From positions 1 through 26,951 of the forward strand of contig CADBSI010000002.1 of the NCBI GenBank assembly GCA_902797275.1: DNA of 26,951 nucleotides. The letters are read 5' to 3'. Positions 17,019-25,000 of the stretch are shown here, one piece after another. The translations under genes were made by a program, and so were the position numbers. The first letter of the stretch is position 1; each line of letters opens with the position of its first letter. The notes below the pieces were generated by a model that searched no databases, had not been told where the DNA came from, and saw only the letters and a program-made list of their open reading frames with translations. This DNA comes from an uncultured Erysipelotrichaceae bacterium. GTDB taxonomy: Bacteria; Bacillota_I; Bacilli_A; RF39; UBA660.

Positions 17019-17747
17019 GTGGAAAGAGTTCAAAAAGTAATAGCTAACTTAGGATATGCATCAAGAAGAGGAGCTGAAGAGTTAATTAAAAATGGAAAAG
17101 TTTTAATAAATGATGAAGTTGCTTCTTTAGGTGATAAAGTAAGTAGTAGTGATGTTATTAAAATAGATGGAGTAATTATTGATAAAACTAAGAGTAATGA
17201 TAAAGTTTATTATTTATTAAATAAACCTCGTTTTGTTGTAACAACTTCAAAAGATGAATTAGGAAGAAAAACAGTAGTTGATTTAATTGATGAAGATAAA
17301 AGAATATATCCAGTAGGGCGTCTTGATTATGATACAACTGGTGTATTACTTCTTACTAATGATGGAGAATTAACTAATAAATTAATTCATCCTAAAAATA
17401 AAGTAGAAAAAGTTTATCTTGCAAAAATAAAAGGTATTATTAAAGGAGTAGACATTAATAAACTTAAAAATGGAGTTTTTGTTGATAATAAAAAAACTAG
17501 TCCATGTCGGGTTAAATTAAAAAGTTTTGATAAAAAGACTAATACTTCTATGGTAGAACTTACTATTCATGAAGGACGTAATCATCAAGTTAAAAAAATG
17601 TTTGAAGCTATTAACTATGATGTTATTAAATTAACAAGGATAAGATTTGCTAATTTAGATTGTAAATCTTTAAAAAGTGGCGAGTATAGAAAATTAACTC
17701 CAAAAGAAGTTAAAAGACTTTATAATTTAGGTGAAGATGATGCTTAA
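17019..17747 (+). CDS. rluB: Ribosomal large-subunit pseudouridine synthase B
   Basis: The GTG at 17019 lies 5 bases after AGGTGA (17008-17013) and yields VERVQKVIANLGYASRRGAEELI, the usual family start; an in-frame GTG at 17010 is part of that site. The 242-residue protein has an N-terminal S4 RNA-binding domain (about 1-60) and a RsuA/RluB-type catalytic domain with YYLLNKPRFVVTT, the GRLDYDTTGVLLLTNDGE motif carrying catalytic Asp about residue 103, and the C-terminal EGRNHQVKKMFEA signature. It converts a specific uridine of 23S rRNA to pseudouridine. RsuA and YtzG-like relatives are alternatives, but RluB is the common Firmicute member next to such genes. Confidence 0.9.
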   Translation: MERVQKVIANLGYASRRGAEELIKNGKVLINDEVASLGDKVSSSDVIKIDGVIIDKTKSNDKVYYLLNKPRFVVTTSKDELGRKTVVDLIDEDKRIYPVGRLDYDTTGVLLLTNDGELTNKLIHPKNKVEKVYLAKIKGIIKGVDINKLKNGVFVDNKKTSPCRVKLKSFDKKTNTSMVELTIHEGRNHQVKKMFEAINYDVIKLTRIRFANLDCKSLKSGEYRKLTPKEVKRLYNLGEDDA

Positions 17748-18597
17748 TATATATTTACTTTTTTGGTTATATTCCTTTTTAGGATGGGTAATGGAAACTA
17801 CTTTAGTATCAATTCAATCTAAAAGATTTGTTAACCGAGGATTTTTAATGGGACCTTATTGCCCAATATATGGAACGGGTGGCGTATTACTTTTAAGCCT
17901 AGATCCTTATAAAAATAGTCCTTTCTTAGTATTTATTCTTGCTATTATAATCTGTAGTATAGTTGAATACTTAACTAGTTATATTTTAGAAATAATTTAT
18001 AAAGTAAGATGGTGGGACTATTCAGATAGATTTTTTAATATAAATGGAAGAATTTGCTTATTTAATTCTATTTGCTTTGGTCTTTTAGGTATGCTTATGG
18101 TTTCTTTTTTAAATCCTATTTTCATGGGTTTAATTAATAAAATACCAAGAAATATTTTAATAGTTATTTCTTTAGTTATTCTAATAATAACTTTAATTGA
18201 TATAACTATTACAATATCTTGTATGTTTAATATAAGAAAAACTATAGTTAATTTAAAAGATAAAACTTTAACTAATATATTTAAGAAAAACCAAGATGCA
18301 ACGGAAGAAATAAGTAAAAAAATAAAAAATATGTTAAAAGAAAAAGATTTTATTTCAAAACACTTACAAGATGCTTTTTCTAATATGAAAGTAAATCGAA
18401 ATAATATAGTTAGAAAAACTGAAAAAATATTAAAGCTTGAAAGAATTGAAACAATTACTATTATTAGTTCTATTATAAGTATTATTATAGGTTATTTAAT
18501 TGGTAGTTTAATAAATAAAAAAGGCTTATTAATTTGTCTTTTCTTTGTTTTAAATTTAATTATTTTAAGATTAATTACTAGGAGAAAAAATGGCTGA
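17740..18597 (+). CDS. PF06541-type membrane protein (putative ABC transporter permease)
   Basis: Start choices are GTG 17731, ATG 17737 and ATG 17740; I prefer 17740 because AGGTGA ends at 17734, giving a 5-base spacer. It overlaps rluB by 8 bases. The 285-residue protein has about four or five N-terminal helices with the family patterns LYSFLGWVMETTLVS, VNRGFLMGPYCPIYGTGG, EYLTSYILEIIYKVRWWDYS and NGRICLFNSICFGLLG, then a lysine-rich stretch (about 165-235) likely to form a cytoplasmic coiled coil, then two further helices and a basic tail. The family is annotated as a possible ABC transporter permease, but no ATPase or binding protein is nearby and the true function is unknown. It ends in TGA. 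Confidence 0.82.
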   Translation: MLNIYLLFWLYSFLGWVMETTLVSIQSKRFVNRGFLMGPYCPIYGTGGVLLLSLDPYKNSPFLVFILAIIICSIVEYLTSYILEIIYKVRWWDYSDRFFNINGRICLFNSICFGLLGMLMVSFLNPIFMGLINKIPRNILIVISLVILIITLIDITITISCMFNIRKTIVNLKDKTLTNIFKKNQDATEEISKKIKNMLKEKDFISKHLQDAFSNMKVNRNNIVRKTEKILKLERIETITIISSIISIIIGYLIGSLINKKGLLICLFFVLNLIILRLITRRKNG

Positions 18598-18811
18598 TTT
18601 TTTAAAACAAATTAAAAATGATATTTATTTAACTAGTAAAGATATAAGTGTTTTAGATAAATATGAAATAAATTATTTAAGTTGTTCTAATATGAAAGAA
18701 TTATTATTTAAAATTGAAACTATTTTAAATAATGAAGAAACTGATTTTGACCTTGAAGATTTATCAATTAAGTTAAGTGAATATAATTATTACTATAAAA
18801 CCAACAAATAG
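18590..18811 (+). CDS. Small acidic protein of unknown function
   Basis: A 73-residue product starting at an ATG preceded by AGGAGA and overlapping the permease gene by 8 bases, so translation is probably coupled. It is rich in Asp, Glu, Lys and Asn and predicted mostly helical, with no signal peptide or transmembrane segment: an N-terminal amphipathic helix (DFLKQIKNDIYLT), then a helix containing YEINYLSCSNMKELLFKIETIL, and an acidic C-terminal helix. I do not recognise a family. Its stop codon (TAG 18809-18811) lies inside the transcription terminator at the end of this operon, fixing it as the last gene of the rluB unit. Codon use matches its neighbours. Confidence 0.7.
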   Translation: MADFLKQIKNDIYLTSKDISVLDKYEINYLSCSNMKELLFKIETILNNEETDFDLEDLSIKLSEYNYYYKTNK

Positions 18812-18822
18812 TTGGTTTTTTT
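18797..18822 (+). terminator. Strong rho-independent terminator
   Basis: AAAACCAAC (18797-18805) pairs perfectly with GTTGGTTTT (18811-18819) around an AAATA loop, followed by more Ts to 18822. The preceding gene's stop codon sits in the loop and the start of the 3' arm. It separates the rluB unit from the type VII locus. Confidence 0.93.
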
Positions 18823-18873
18823 AGTCAAATAATTGTAAAAAAAATACATTTTTCTAGGAATTTAAAAAAAATA

Positions 18874-18882
18874 TGGTATAAT
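18874..18882 (+). promoter_or_regulatory. Extended -10 promoter of the esx operon
   Basis: TGGTATAAT (18874-18882) is a perfect extended -10 element. No good -35 is seen at the usual spacing. The leader of about 38 bases carries an inverted repeat at 18892-18906 and an AAGGAG ribosome-binding site at 18911. Confidence 0.75.
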
Positions 18883-18891
18883 TGAATTAAA

Positions 18892-18906
18892 GATAGGATA
18901 TCTATC
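18892..18906 (+). repeat. Inverted repeat in the esx leader
   Basis: GATAG-GATAT-CTATC, a 5-base inverted repeat with a 5-base loop, lies just downstream of the -10. Its position near the +1 region would suit an operator or a 5' RNA hairpin. The repeat is short, so it could be chance in this composition. Confidence 0.4.
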
Positions 18907-18925
18907 AAGAAAGGAGATATAAAAA

Positions 18926-19198
18926 ATGGCAGATTTAGTTTATAGTCAAGCTGGTCTTGAAGAAGTAACTAACAGACTTGATGCTAATTTAAGAAAATTA
19001 AGAGGAGAATTAGAAACTTTTAATCAAAATTTTGATGTTGTAAAAGCTAATTGGTCTGGAAGTGAATATGAAAAAGCTGAGGCTAAATTACTTGAAATTA
19101 GAAAGACTTTAGAAACTGCAATTGCTGATAATAATAGGCAATTAGCTTATTTAAGTCAAAAAAATGCAGATTTTGCAGAAGTTAATTCAGGATTATAG
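18926..19198 (+). CDS. WXG100 family protein (EsxA-like)
   Basis: A 90-residue protein with a strong AAGGAGATATAAAA site. The WXG motif is W43-S44-G45 in a turn between two predicted helices (EEVTNRLDANLRKLRGELET before; EKAEAKLLEIRKTLETAIAD after), the classic helical-hairpin of WXG100 proteins, which are exported as dimers by type VII secretion. The C-terminus ends ADFAEVNSGL; I do not see the YxxxD/E tail signal, so it may depend on its partner. It is the first gene of the T7SS locus, directly behind an extended -10 promoter. Confidence 0.92.
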   Translation: MADLVYSQAGLEEVTNRLDANLRKLRGELETFNQNFDVVKANWSGSEYEKAEAKLLEIRKTLETAIADNNRQLAYLSQKNADFAEVNSGL

Positions 19199-19207
19199 GA
19201 GGAAAAG

Positions 19208-19483
19208 ATGAAAGAAAATAGAATTGAGAGTTTTAGTGCTTTAGAACAAGCATTAAATAATATGACCCAACTTGCAAGTGAAATATCAAACACTTTAAAA
19301 GAAACAAGTGATATTTATGATTCTCAAGCAAGTGGATGGGCAAGTGCAAATTCAACAAGTCAACAAAATAAAATGATGGACTATGCTGGAGAAGCACAAA
19401 AAATATCAAAAAATATTGCTGAAGTAAGTGAAGCAGTTCAAAAGTTTAGAGCTACAACTTACAATATTGATGAACAAAAATAA
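19208..19483 (+). CDS. WXG100-like protein with WAS variant motif (EsxB-like)
   Basis: A 91-residue protein 9 bases after the previous stop, with GGAGGAAAAG before the ATG. It has the same helix-turn-helix layout (ESFSALEQALNNMTQLASEISNTLKETS, then KISKNIAEVSEAVQKF). The turn carries W44-A45-S46, so the motif's Gly is replaced by Ser, and Gly43 precedes the Trp. The C-terminus TYNIDEQK contains Y85xxxE89, the YxxxD/E export signal that the first protein lacks. This division (one partner with a clean WXG, the other with the tail) suggests an obligate heterodimer as in CFP-10/ESAT-6. That is inference; the T7 association is supported by position and size. Confidence 0.85.
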   Translation: MKENRIESFSALEQALNNMTQLASEISNTLKETSDIYDSQASGWASANSTSQQNKMMDYAGEAQKISKNIAEVSEAVQKFRATTYNIDEQK

Positions 19484-19484
19484 T

Positions 19485-19513
19485 AGGACACACTTAAGAA
19501 GTGTCCTTTCTTA
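19485..19513 (+). terminator. Intercistronic hairpin / attenuator after the esx pair
   Basis: AGGACAC (19485-19491) pairs with GTGTCCT (19501-19507), a 7-bp stem with a 9-base loop (an alternative CACTT/AAGTG stem is also possible), followed by TTTCTT. The T run is interrupted by C, so termination should be partial. It would allow more esx mRNA than mRNA for the two large genes downstream, or protect the esx 3' end. Confidence 0.6.
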
Positions 19514-19526
19514 GGAAGGAGGAAAA

Positions 19527-21359
19527 ATGGAAAATAATAATTCTGCTTCAATTTATATACATACCCTTTATGACGATGCCTTTAGTGATTGTGAAATATC
19601 AGAACGCAATTACAAATTGTATGGTAAATTTAATAGGACAGAATATACTATAACGCCTAAGAACATGAATCTTGAAAATGCAGAATACTCTAAAATAACT
19701 TTTGTATCTGATGGTCTTTATGTTGATAGTGATACAGTAGCAAAAGTTACAACAACTGAAAGTATTGATCCTTCACTTAATACTGTTAAAGCAGTAACTA
19801 GTGATTTAGAAGCAAATGGCTTTAAGCTAAAAGGCGTTCCTATTACTAGTGGAGCCTACGGCTATGGTTATGCTAAATCTACTTACATTAATGATGAAAC
19901 AGGTGAAGAAGTAGTAATAGAGACCACTACAAAAGATAAAGCTGGAGTTCAAAGCATTAAAAAAACGACAACAAAAAATACAACAGTAGGTGAGTTATAT
20001 ACTGAAAAAACTGGAAAAGTTATTGGACAAAATGAAGATTTATTACCAGAGGATGAATGGGCATCAGAAGAAGTATCTGAAGACAATCAAGCAGAAGATG
20101 AACGAATTGATGGAACAATTCAGGCTCCAGATGATAGCAAAGCATTAAGTGAAGAACCAATTCCACTTAATACTGTAATAGAGAAAGCAAATGCTGAAGG
20201 ATATAATATAGAACCTGGTTTCTTAGCCGGTTATAGTTATTATAGATATTTAAATGGAATAGTTTATTGTTATAATGGAGATACTCTTGCAAATGAAATA
20301 AAACTTTCCAAATTAAATTCAGTGTCTTTAAGAATTCAAAATGAAAATATTGAAGGATTAACTAATACAGAGTTTAATACAGAAGCATACGAAAATTTGA
20401 AGGGATTTTCATTTGAGGGAGCAAAATCTAAAAATAGAGAAGTAGATATAAATGATATTAAAAAAGTTAGAGATAAAAATTGTGAAATGATTGATTATTT
20501 TCAAGAAGATATTACAATTACTTCTAATAAAATAACTGATGCCTATGCTTCTATTAATCCATTGACAAAAGAAGAACTTAAAAATAAGGGTTATTCTGTT
20601 GATGATTTAAATGAATACTTTTTTGAAGCTTATAAAAAATTGGTTAATAACAAATTAAATTCAATAGTTTCTAATTTAAATAATATTATTTCTGAAAATA
20701 TTGAAATTGATAATAATGAATCTGGTGTACGTAAAAGGGAATATAATAGTTATACACCAAGTGGAGGTGGTAGTTCATCTGATACTCCAAGTAGTAATCC
20801 AAATGAAACTATTAATAATATTGAAAAAGTACCAAATTATGATGAGGTTATGACTAAATATTCATCTGTAATGGTTGCAACAATTTTATTTAATGAAATA
20901 ACCCCTTTATTTGAAAAAATAGGGGATACTACATCAATTCAATCAGTTCAAGATTCAGAAATTTATAAATTAATGGGAATTGTTAAAAGCGAAGATGGCA
21001 AGTATTATTATCAAGTAATAGATAGTAGTACGGGTAGAATTTACCTAGCCGATATAAATAGTAATGTAACACTTAAATGGGATGAGTTAGGTGAAAGAAA
21101 GGCTGTTGAAGTAGTAGGGGATAGTGCCTTTGTTTTGAAATCTACTAATGAAGGAGATAACATGCTAGAGCGTGTTGCTTCTAAAGGTGATGTATATCTT
21201 GTCAATGGTGATAAGATTAATGTTGACGGAATAGATTACTATAGCATAAATGATAATGAAACAGGTAATACTGCTTTTATGCCAGTTAGTGATTCAATAA
21301 CAGATCCTAAATTAATTGGTGAAATTGTTAAACCAGTTGTAGGGGAGGTGGCTAAATAA
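19527..21359 (+). CDS. Large acidic T7SS-associated protein of unknown function
   Basis: A 610-residue protein with a GGAAGGAGG site. No signal peptide or transmembrane segment is visible, so it is cytoplasmic or exported by a non-Sec route. It is very acidic. The first ~230 residues are beta-rich and repetitive (SDTVAKVTTTES, TTTKDKAG, TKNTTVGELYTEKTGK) with an acidic patch (LLPEDEWASEEVSEDN). Residues ~305-395 look like long helices (DIKKVRDKNCEMIDYFQED, YFFEAYKKLVNNKLNSIVSNL). A Gly/Ser/Pro-rich linker (TPSGGGSSSDTPSSNP, ~410-425) leads to a C-terminal ~180-residue domain. The region after the linker has a helical start then beta-strands (GKYYYQVIDSSTGRIYLA). It could be a T7 substrate, a surface protein or a machine part; I do not recognise a family. 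Confidence 0.75.
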   Translation: MENNNSASIYIHTLYDDAFSDCEISERNYKLYGKFNRTEYTITPKNMNLENAEYSKITFVSDGLYVDSDTVAKVTTTESIDPSLNTVKAVTSDLEANGFKLKGVPITSGAYGYGYAKSTYINDETGEEVVIETTTKDKAGVQSIKKTTTKNTTVGELYTEKTGKVIGQNEDLLPEDEWASEEVSEDNQAEDERIDGTIQAPDDSKALSEEPIPLNTVIEKANAEGYNIEPGFLAGYSYYRYLNGIVYCYNGDTLANEIKLSKLNSVSLRIQNENIEGLTNTEFNTEAYENLKGFSFEGAKSKNREVDINDIKKVRDKNCEMIDYFQEDITITSNKITDAYASINPLTKEELKNKGYSVDDLNEYFFEAYKKLVNNKLNSIVSNLNNIISENIEIDNNESGVRKREYNSYTPSGGGSSSDTPSSNPNETINNIEKVPNYDEVMTKYSSVMVATILFNEITPLFEKIGDTTSIQSVQDSEIYKLMGIVKSEDGKYYYQVIDSSTGRIYLADINSNVTLKWDELGERKAVEVVGDSAFVLKSTNEGDNMLERVASKGDVYLVNGDKINVDGIDYYSINDNETGNTAFMPVSDSITDPKLIGEIVKPVVGEVAK

Positions 21360-21979
21360 TGAGTAGTAGTTTTTATGGTATTAAGTCTCGTTATAATAAT
21401 GCGGTTAGAAGATATGAACTTTTAAAAGTGGCTACAAGTTATGAAAATTCAAAAATTTGTAATACTGATTTAGCAGTTATAAGTAATATTACAGTTCTTT
21501 TAAAACAAATTGAAAATTTTCAAGGAATGATAAAAAATGCTAATGTTGTATGTGAAAATAAAGAGTTTTCTAATACTGCATCTGATTTAACTAATTTATC
21601 AAATGATGTTCAAAAAATGCTTGATGATTATACTCAAATTAATGCTGATATTTATAACTGTTCTCAACTTGCATATGAGAACATGAAAATTAAATATGAT
21701 GATTATAAAGCTGATTACGAAAGAAAGAAAAATAACTGCATAGGTTATATAAATTTTTTAGAAAATAATGATAAAGATACAGCAACTGAAGCCGAAAGAG
21801 TCGAAATTGAAGAGAAACTTACTGATTTTGAAAGAGCTACTAGAGATATAATTAAAGATGTTGAACAGATAGAAATATTGCTTAGTAATGGATTGGAATA
21901 TCAGCAATCATTATTTACAGGTGCTATAAGTGGTGCTCAATCTTTATTTACTGCTGTTAGTGATCCTAAATCAATATAA
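21359..21979 (+). CDS. Helical T7SS-locus protein of unknown function
   Basis: A 206-residue protein whose ATG overlaps the previous stop (TAATG), so it is translationally coupled to the 610-residue protein and probably made in similar amounts. It is almost entirely predicted helical, with long charged coiled-coil-like stretches (SNDVQKMLDDYTQINADIYN; MKIKYDDYKADYERKKNN; VEIEEKLTDFERATRDIIKDVEQIEILLS). There is no signal peptide. The C-terminus (LEYQQSLFTGAISGAQSLFTAV) is milder and more hydrophobic. The size and helical hairpin look resemble T7 partner/chaperone proteins (LXG-partner Lap-like or DUF5082-type), but no family motif is secure. It may bind the 610-residue protein. Confidence 0.7.
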   Translation: MSSSFYGIKSRYNNAVRRYELLKVATSYENSKICNTDLAVISNITVLLKQIENFQGMIKNANVVCENKEFSNTASDLTNLSNDVQKMLDDYTQINADIYNCSQLAYENMKIKYDDYKADYERKKNNCIGYINFLENNDKDTATEAERVEIEEKLTDFERATRDIIKDVEQIEILLSNGLEYQQSLFTGAISGAQSLFTAVSDPKSI

Positions 21980-22017
21980 TTTTGGTATACATATTTACTA
22001 TGATAAAAATTTAATAT

Positions 22018-22057
22018 AAAAAAGCTATTTTAGTAATTGCTAAAAATAGTTTTTTTT
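22018..22057 (+). terminator. Terminator of the esx operon, overlapping the essC promoter
   Basis: CTATTTTAG (22025-22033) pairs with CTAAAAATAG (22040-22049) around TAATTG, with one bulged A and extra A-T pairs outside, followed by eight Ts (22050-22057). A good intrinsic terminator whose 3' arm and T run form the spacer of the following promoter. Confidence 0.85.
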
Positions 22058-22065
22058 GTTATAAT
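22037..22065 (+). promoter_or_regulatory. Promoter for essC-esaB
   Basis: TGTTATAAT (22057-22065) is a perfect extended -10, and TTGCTA at 22037-22042 gives a 17-base spacer and a 4/6 match to the -35 consensus. The -35 lies in the loop and 3' arm of the terminator hairpin. The start would be about 12 bases upstream of the GAGG ribosome-binding site at 22078. Confidence 0.75.
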
Positions 22066-22086
22066 GAACTAAGAATAGAGGTTCTT

Positions 22087-25000
22087 ATGAAAATATTAGT
22101 TTTAAAAAAAGAAAGAATTATTACAACATCACTTCCTAATAATATTTATGGAGATTTTCAAATAATAGATGTTTTAGAAAATGGTAATCAAATCGATTTA
22201 ATTACTATTAAAGAACAAGATGGTAAATGGCTTCTTACTAATACTGTTGATACATCTATTATTGTTAATAATAATCTTGTTAATAGTGTCTTTTTAACTG
22301 ATTATTTTTCTTGCGAAATATTATATCGTAAAAGTGATTATAAATATATCTTATATTGCTTGCCAACATATGATAAAACTACTTTATATAATATAGTTGA
22401 TGCTAATATTACAATTGGTAATAGTAATTCTGATATTACTTATGTAAACGATTACTTACGTTCATTCAATGTTAAAATTTATTATGATAATGCCTGGTAT
22501 ATTGAAGTATTCTCTGATACATATTTGGTTTATAGAAATAATAAAAGTATCACTAAAGAAAGACTATTTAACGGAGATGTAATATTTATAATGGGACTTC
22601 GTATAGTTGTTCTTGGTAATTATATGATTATTAATAATCCTTTTAATAACGTCAGAATAAATGCTAATAAATTAAGGGCAATTAAATTAGGAGTTGCAAG
22701 TAGTAAAAGTGAAATTGATGAAGAACTTGAAATTTATGATGAAGAAGATTATTTTTTCCGTACCCCTCGTTTTAAAAGAAGTGTTGTTTTAGAAAAATTT
22801 AAAATAGATTCTCCACCTGAAAATCAAGATCCAGAGGGAATGCCCTTTTTCTTAACCTTAGCTTCTTCTATGACAATGGCAGCAACATCTAGTATGAGCT
22901 TGTATACCGTTATTTCTCGTCTTAATGAAGGAGCATCTTTTAAAAGCATTTTACCAAGTTTAATAATTACAGTTGTAACATTAATTGCTTCTTTTATAGT
23001 TCCAATAATATCAAGAGTTTGGCAAAAAAATAGTAATAAAAAGAAAGAAGCTTTAAGACAAGAAAAATATACAAACTATGTTTCAGAAAGAAAAAAAGAA
23101 ATTGATGATAAAATGGAAGAACAAAAGTTTATTTTAGTTGAAAATAATTTAACCAATAAACAATGTTTTGATATCATTATGAATCGAGAAAATAATTTAT
23201 GGGAGAGAAAAATAGAACATGATGACTTTCTAAATCTAAGAATTGGAACAGGTAATATTAAAGCTCCTGTTGAAATCGATTATGAAAAAGAAAGATTTAC
23301 TTTAGTAGATGATAATTTAAAGAAATTATTACAAGATGTAGCTGGTTCTGAAAAAGAACTTGATAATGTTCCAGTTAGTATTTCTTTAACAGAAAAATAT
23401 ATAGTATCTATTACATCAGAACTTAAACTAGGTTATCAATTTTTAGAAACTTTAGTTTTACAAATGATGACTTTTCATAGTTATGAAGAACTTAAAATAG
23501 TAATACTTACTAGTAATGAGAATGAAACTTATTTTGAATATTTAAAACTAACTCCTTTTGTTTGGAATGATTATAAAACTTTTCGTTTCTTTGGAACAAC
23601 AAAAGATGAAATTAATCAAATATCTTTATATTTAACTGATGAATTTAATAAAAGAAAGTTTTCTGATAAAGATAATTATAATAATAAAGATGGTTATAAA
23701 AATAATTTACCATATTATGTAATTATAACTGATGATTATAAAACTATTCGAAATATTGAAATATTCAAGAAAATTTTAGAAAATGATAATAATTTAGGTT
23801 TTTCAATAATTGCAATTGATAGATCATTAAGAAGACTTCCGGATGATAGTAAAGCTTTTATTAATTTAACCAATGATGTTAGCTTAATGTTAGAACCAGA
23901 CTTAACTAATGGAGTTAAACAAGAATTTAAAGCTGATTTTAATACTTTAAATATGAATTTATTAACTACTAAGGTATGTAATGTTCCAATAGAATTACAA
24001 AATGGAAGATTTAGTTTACCAACTACTTATACTTTTCTTGAAATGTATAATGTTGGTAGAGTTGAACAATTAAATATTCTAGCTCGTTGGAAAGAATCAA
24101 ATCCAATCAATTCTTTAGCAGCTCCTATTGGTATAAGTGATACAGGGGACATTTTATATTTAGATATTCATGAAAAAGTTCATGGACCACATGGTTTGAT
24201 AGCTGGTATGACAGGATCTGGAAAAAGTGAATTTATCATTACTTATATCTTATCTATGGCGATTAATTATCGACCTGAAGAAGTAAGTTTTGTTTTAATT
24301 GATTATAAAGGAGGAGGACTTGCAGGAGCTTTTGAAAATAAAGATACAGGTATAAAATTACCTCATATAGCAGGTATTATTACTAACCTAGATAAAACAG
24401 AAATAAATCGTGCTTTATCAAGTTTGAATTCCGAACTTAGACGTCGTCAAAAAGTTTTTAATGAAGCTAGAGACAAATTAAATGAAAGTACCATTGATAT
24501 TTATAAATATCAAAAATTATATCGAAACAAACAAGTAGATGAACCAATGAGTCATTTAATAATTATAAGTGATGAGTTTGCTGAACTTAAAATGCAACAA
24601 CCGGAATTTATGGATGAATTAATGTCAATTGCTAGAATTGGTCGTAGTCTAGGAGTTCATTTAATTCTAGCAACCCAAAAACCAAGTGGTATCGTAAATG
24701 ATCAAATCTGGAGTAATTCTCGTTTTAAAGTATGTTTAAAAGTTCAAGATAAAAGTGATTCCATGGATATGCTAAAAAGACCAGATGCTGCAAGTATTAC
24801 CAACATTGGAGCCTTCTTCTTACAAGTAGGATTTAATGAATACTTCTATTATGGTCAAAGTGCTTGGAGTGGGGCGTCTTATTATCCAAGTGATTTTAGA
24901 ATTAAAAAAGTTGATACTGCCATTGATTTTATTAATAATTATGGTGCTATTTATAAAACTATTGATATTCAAAAGCAAAATAAATTAAAACCTCAAGGAG

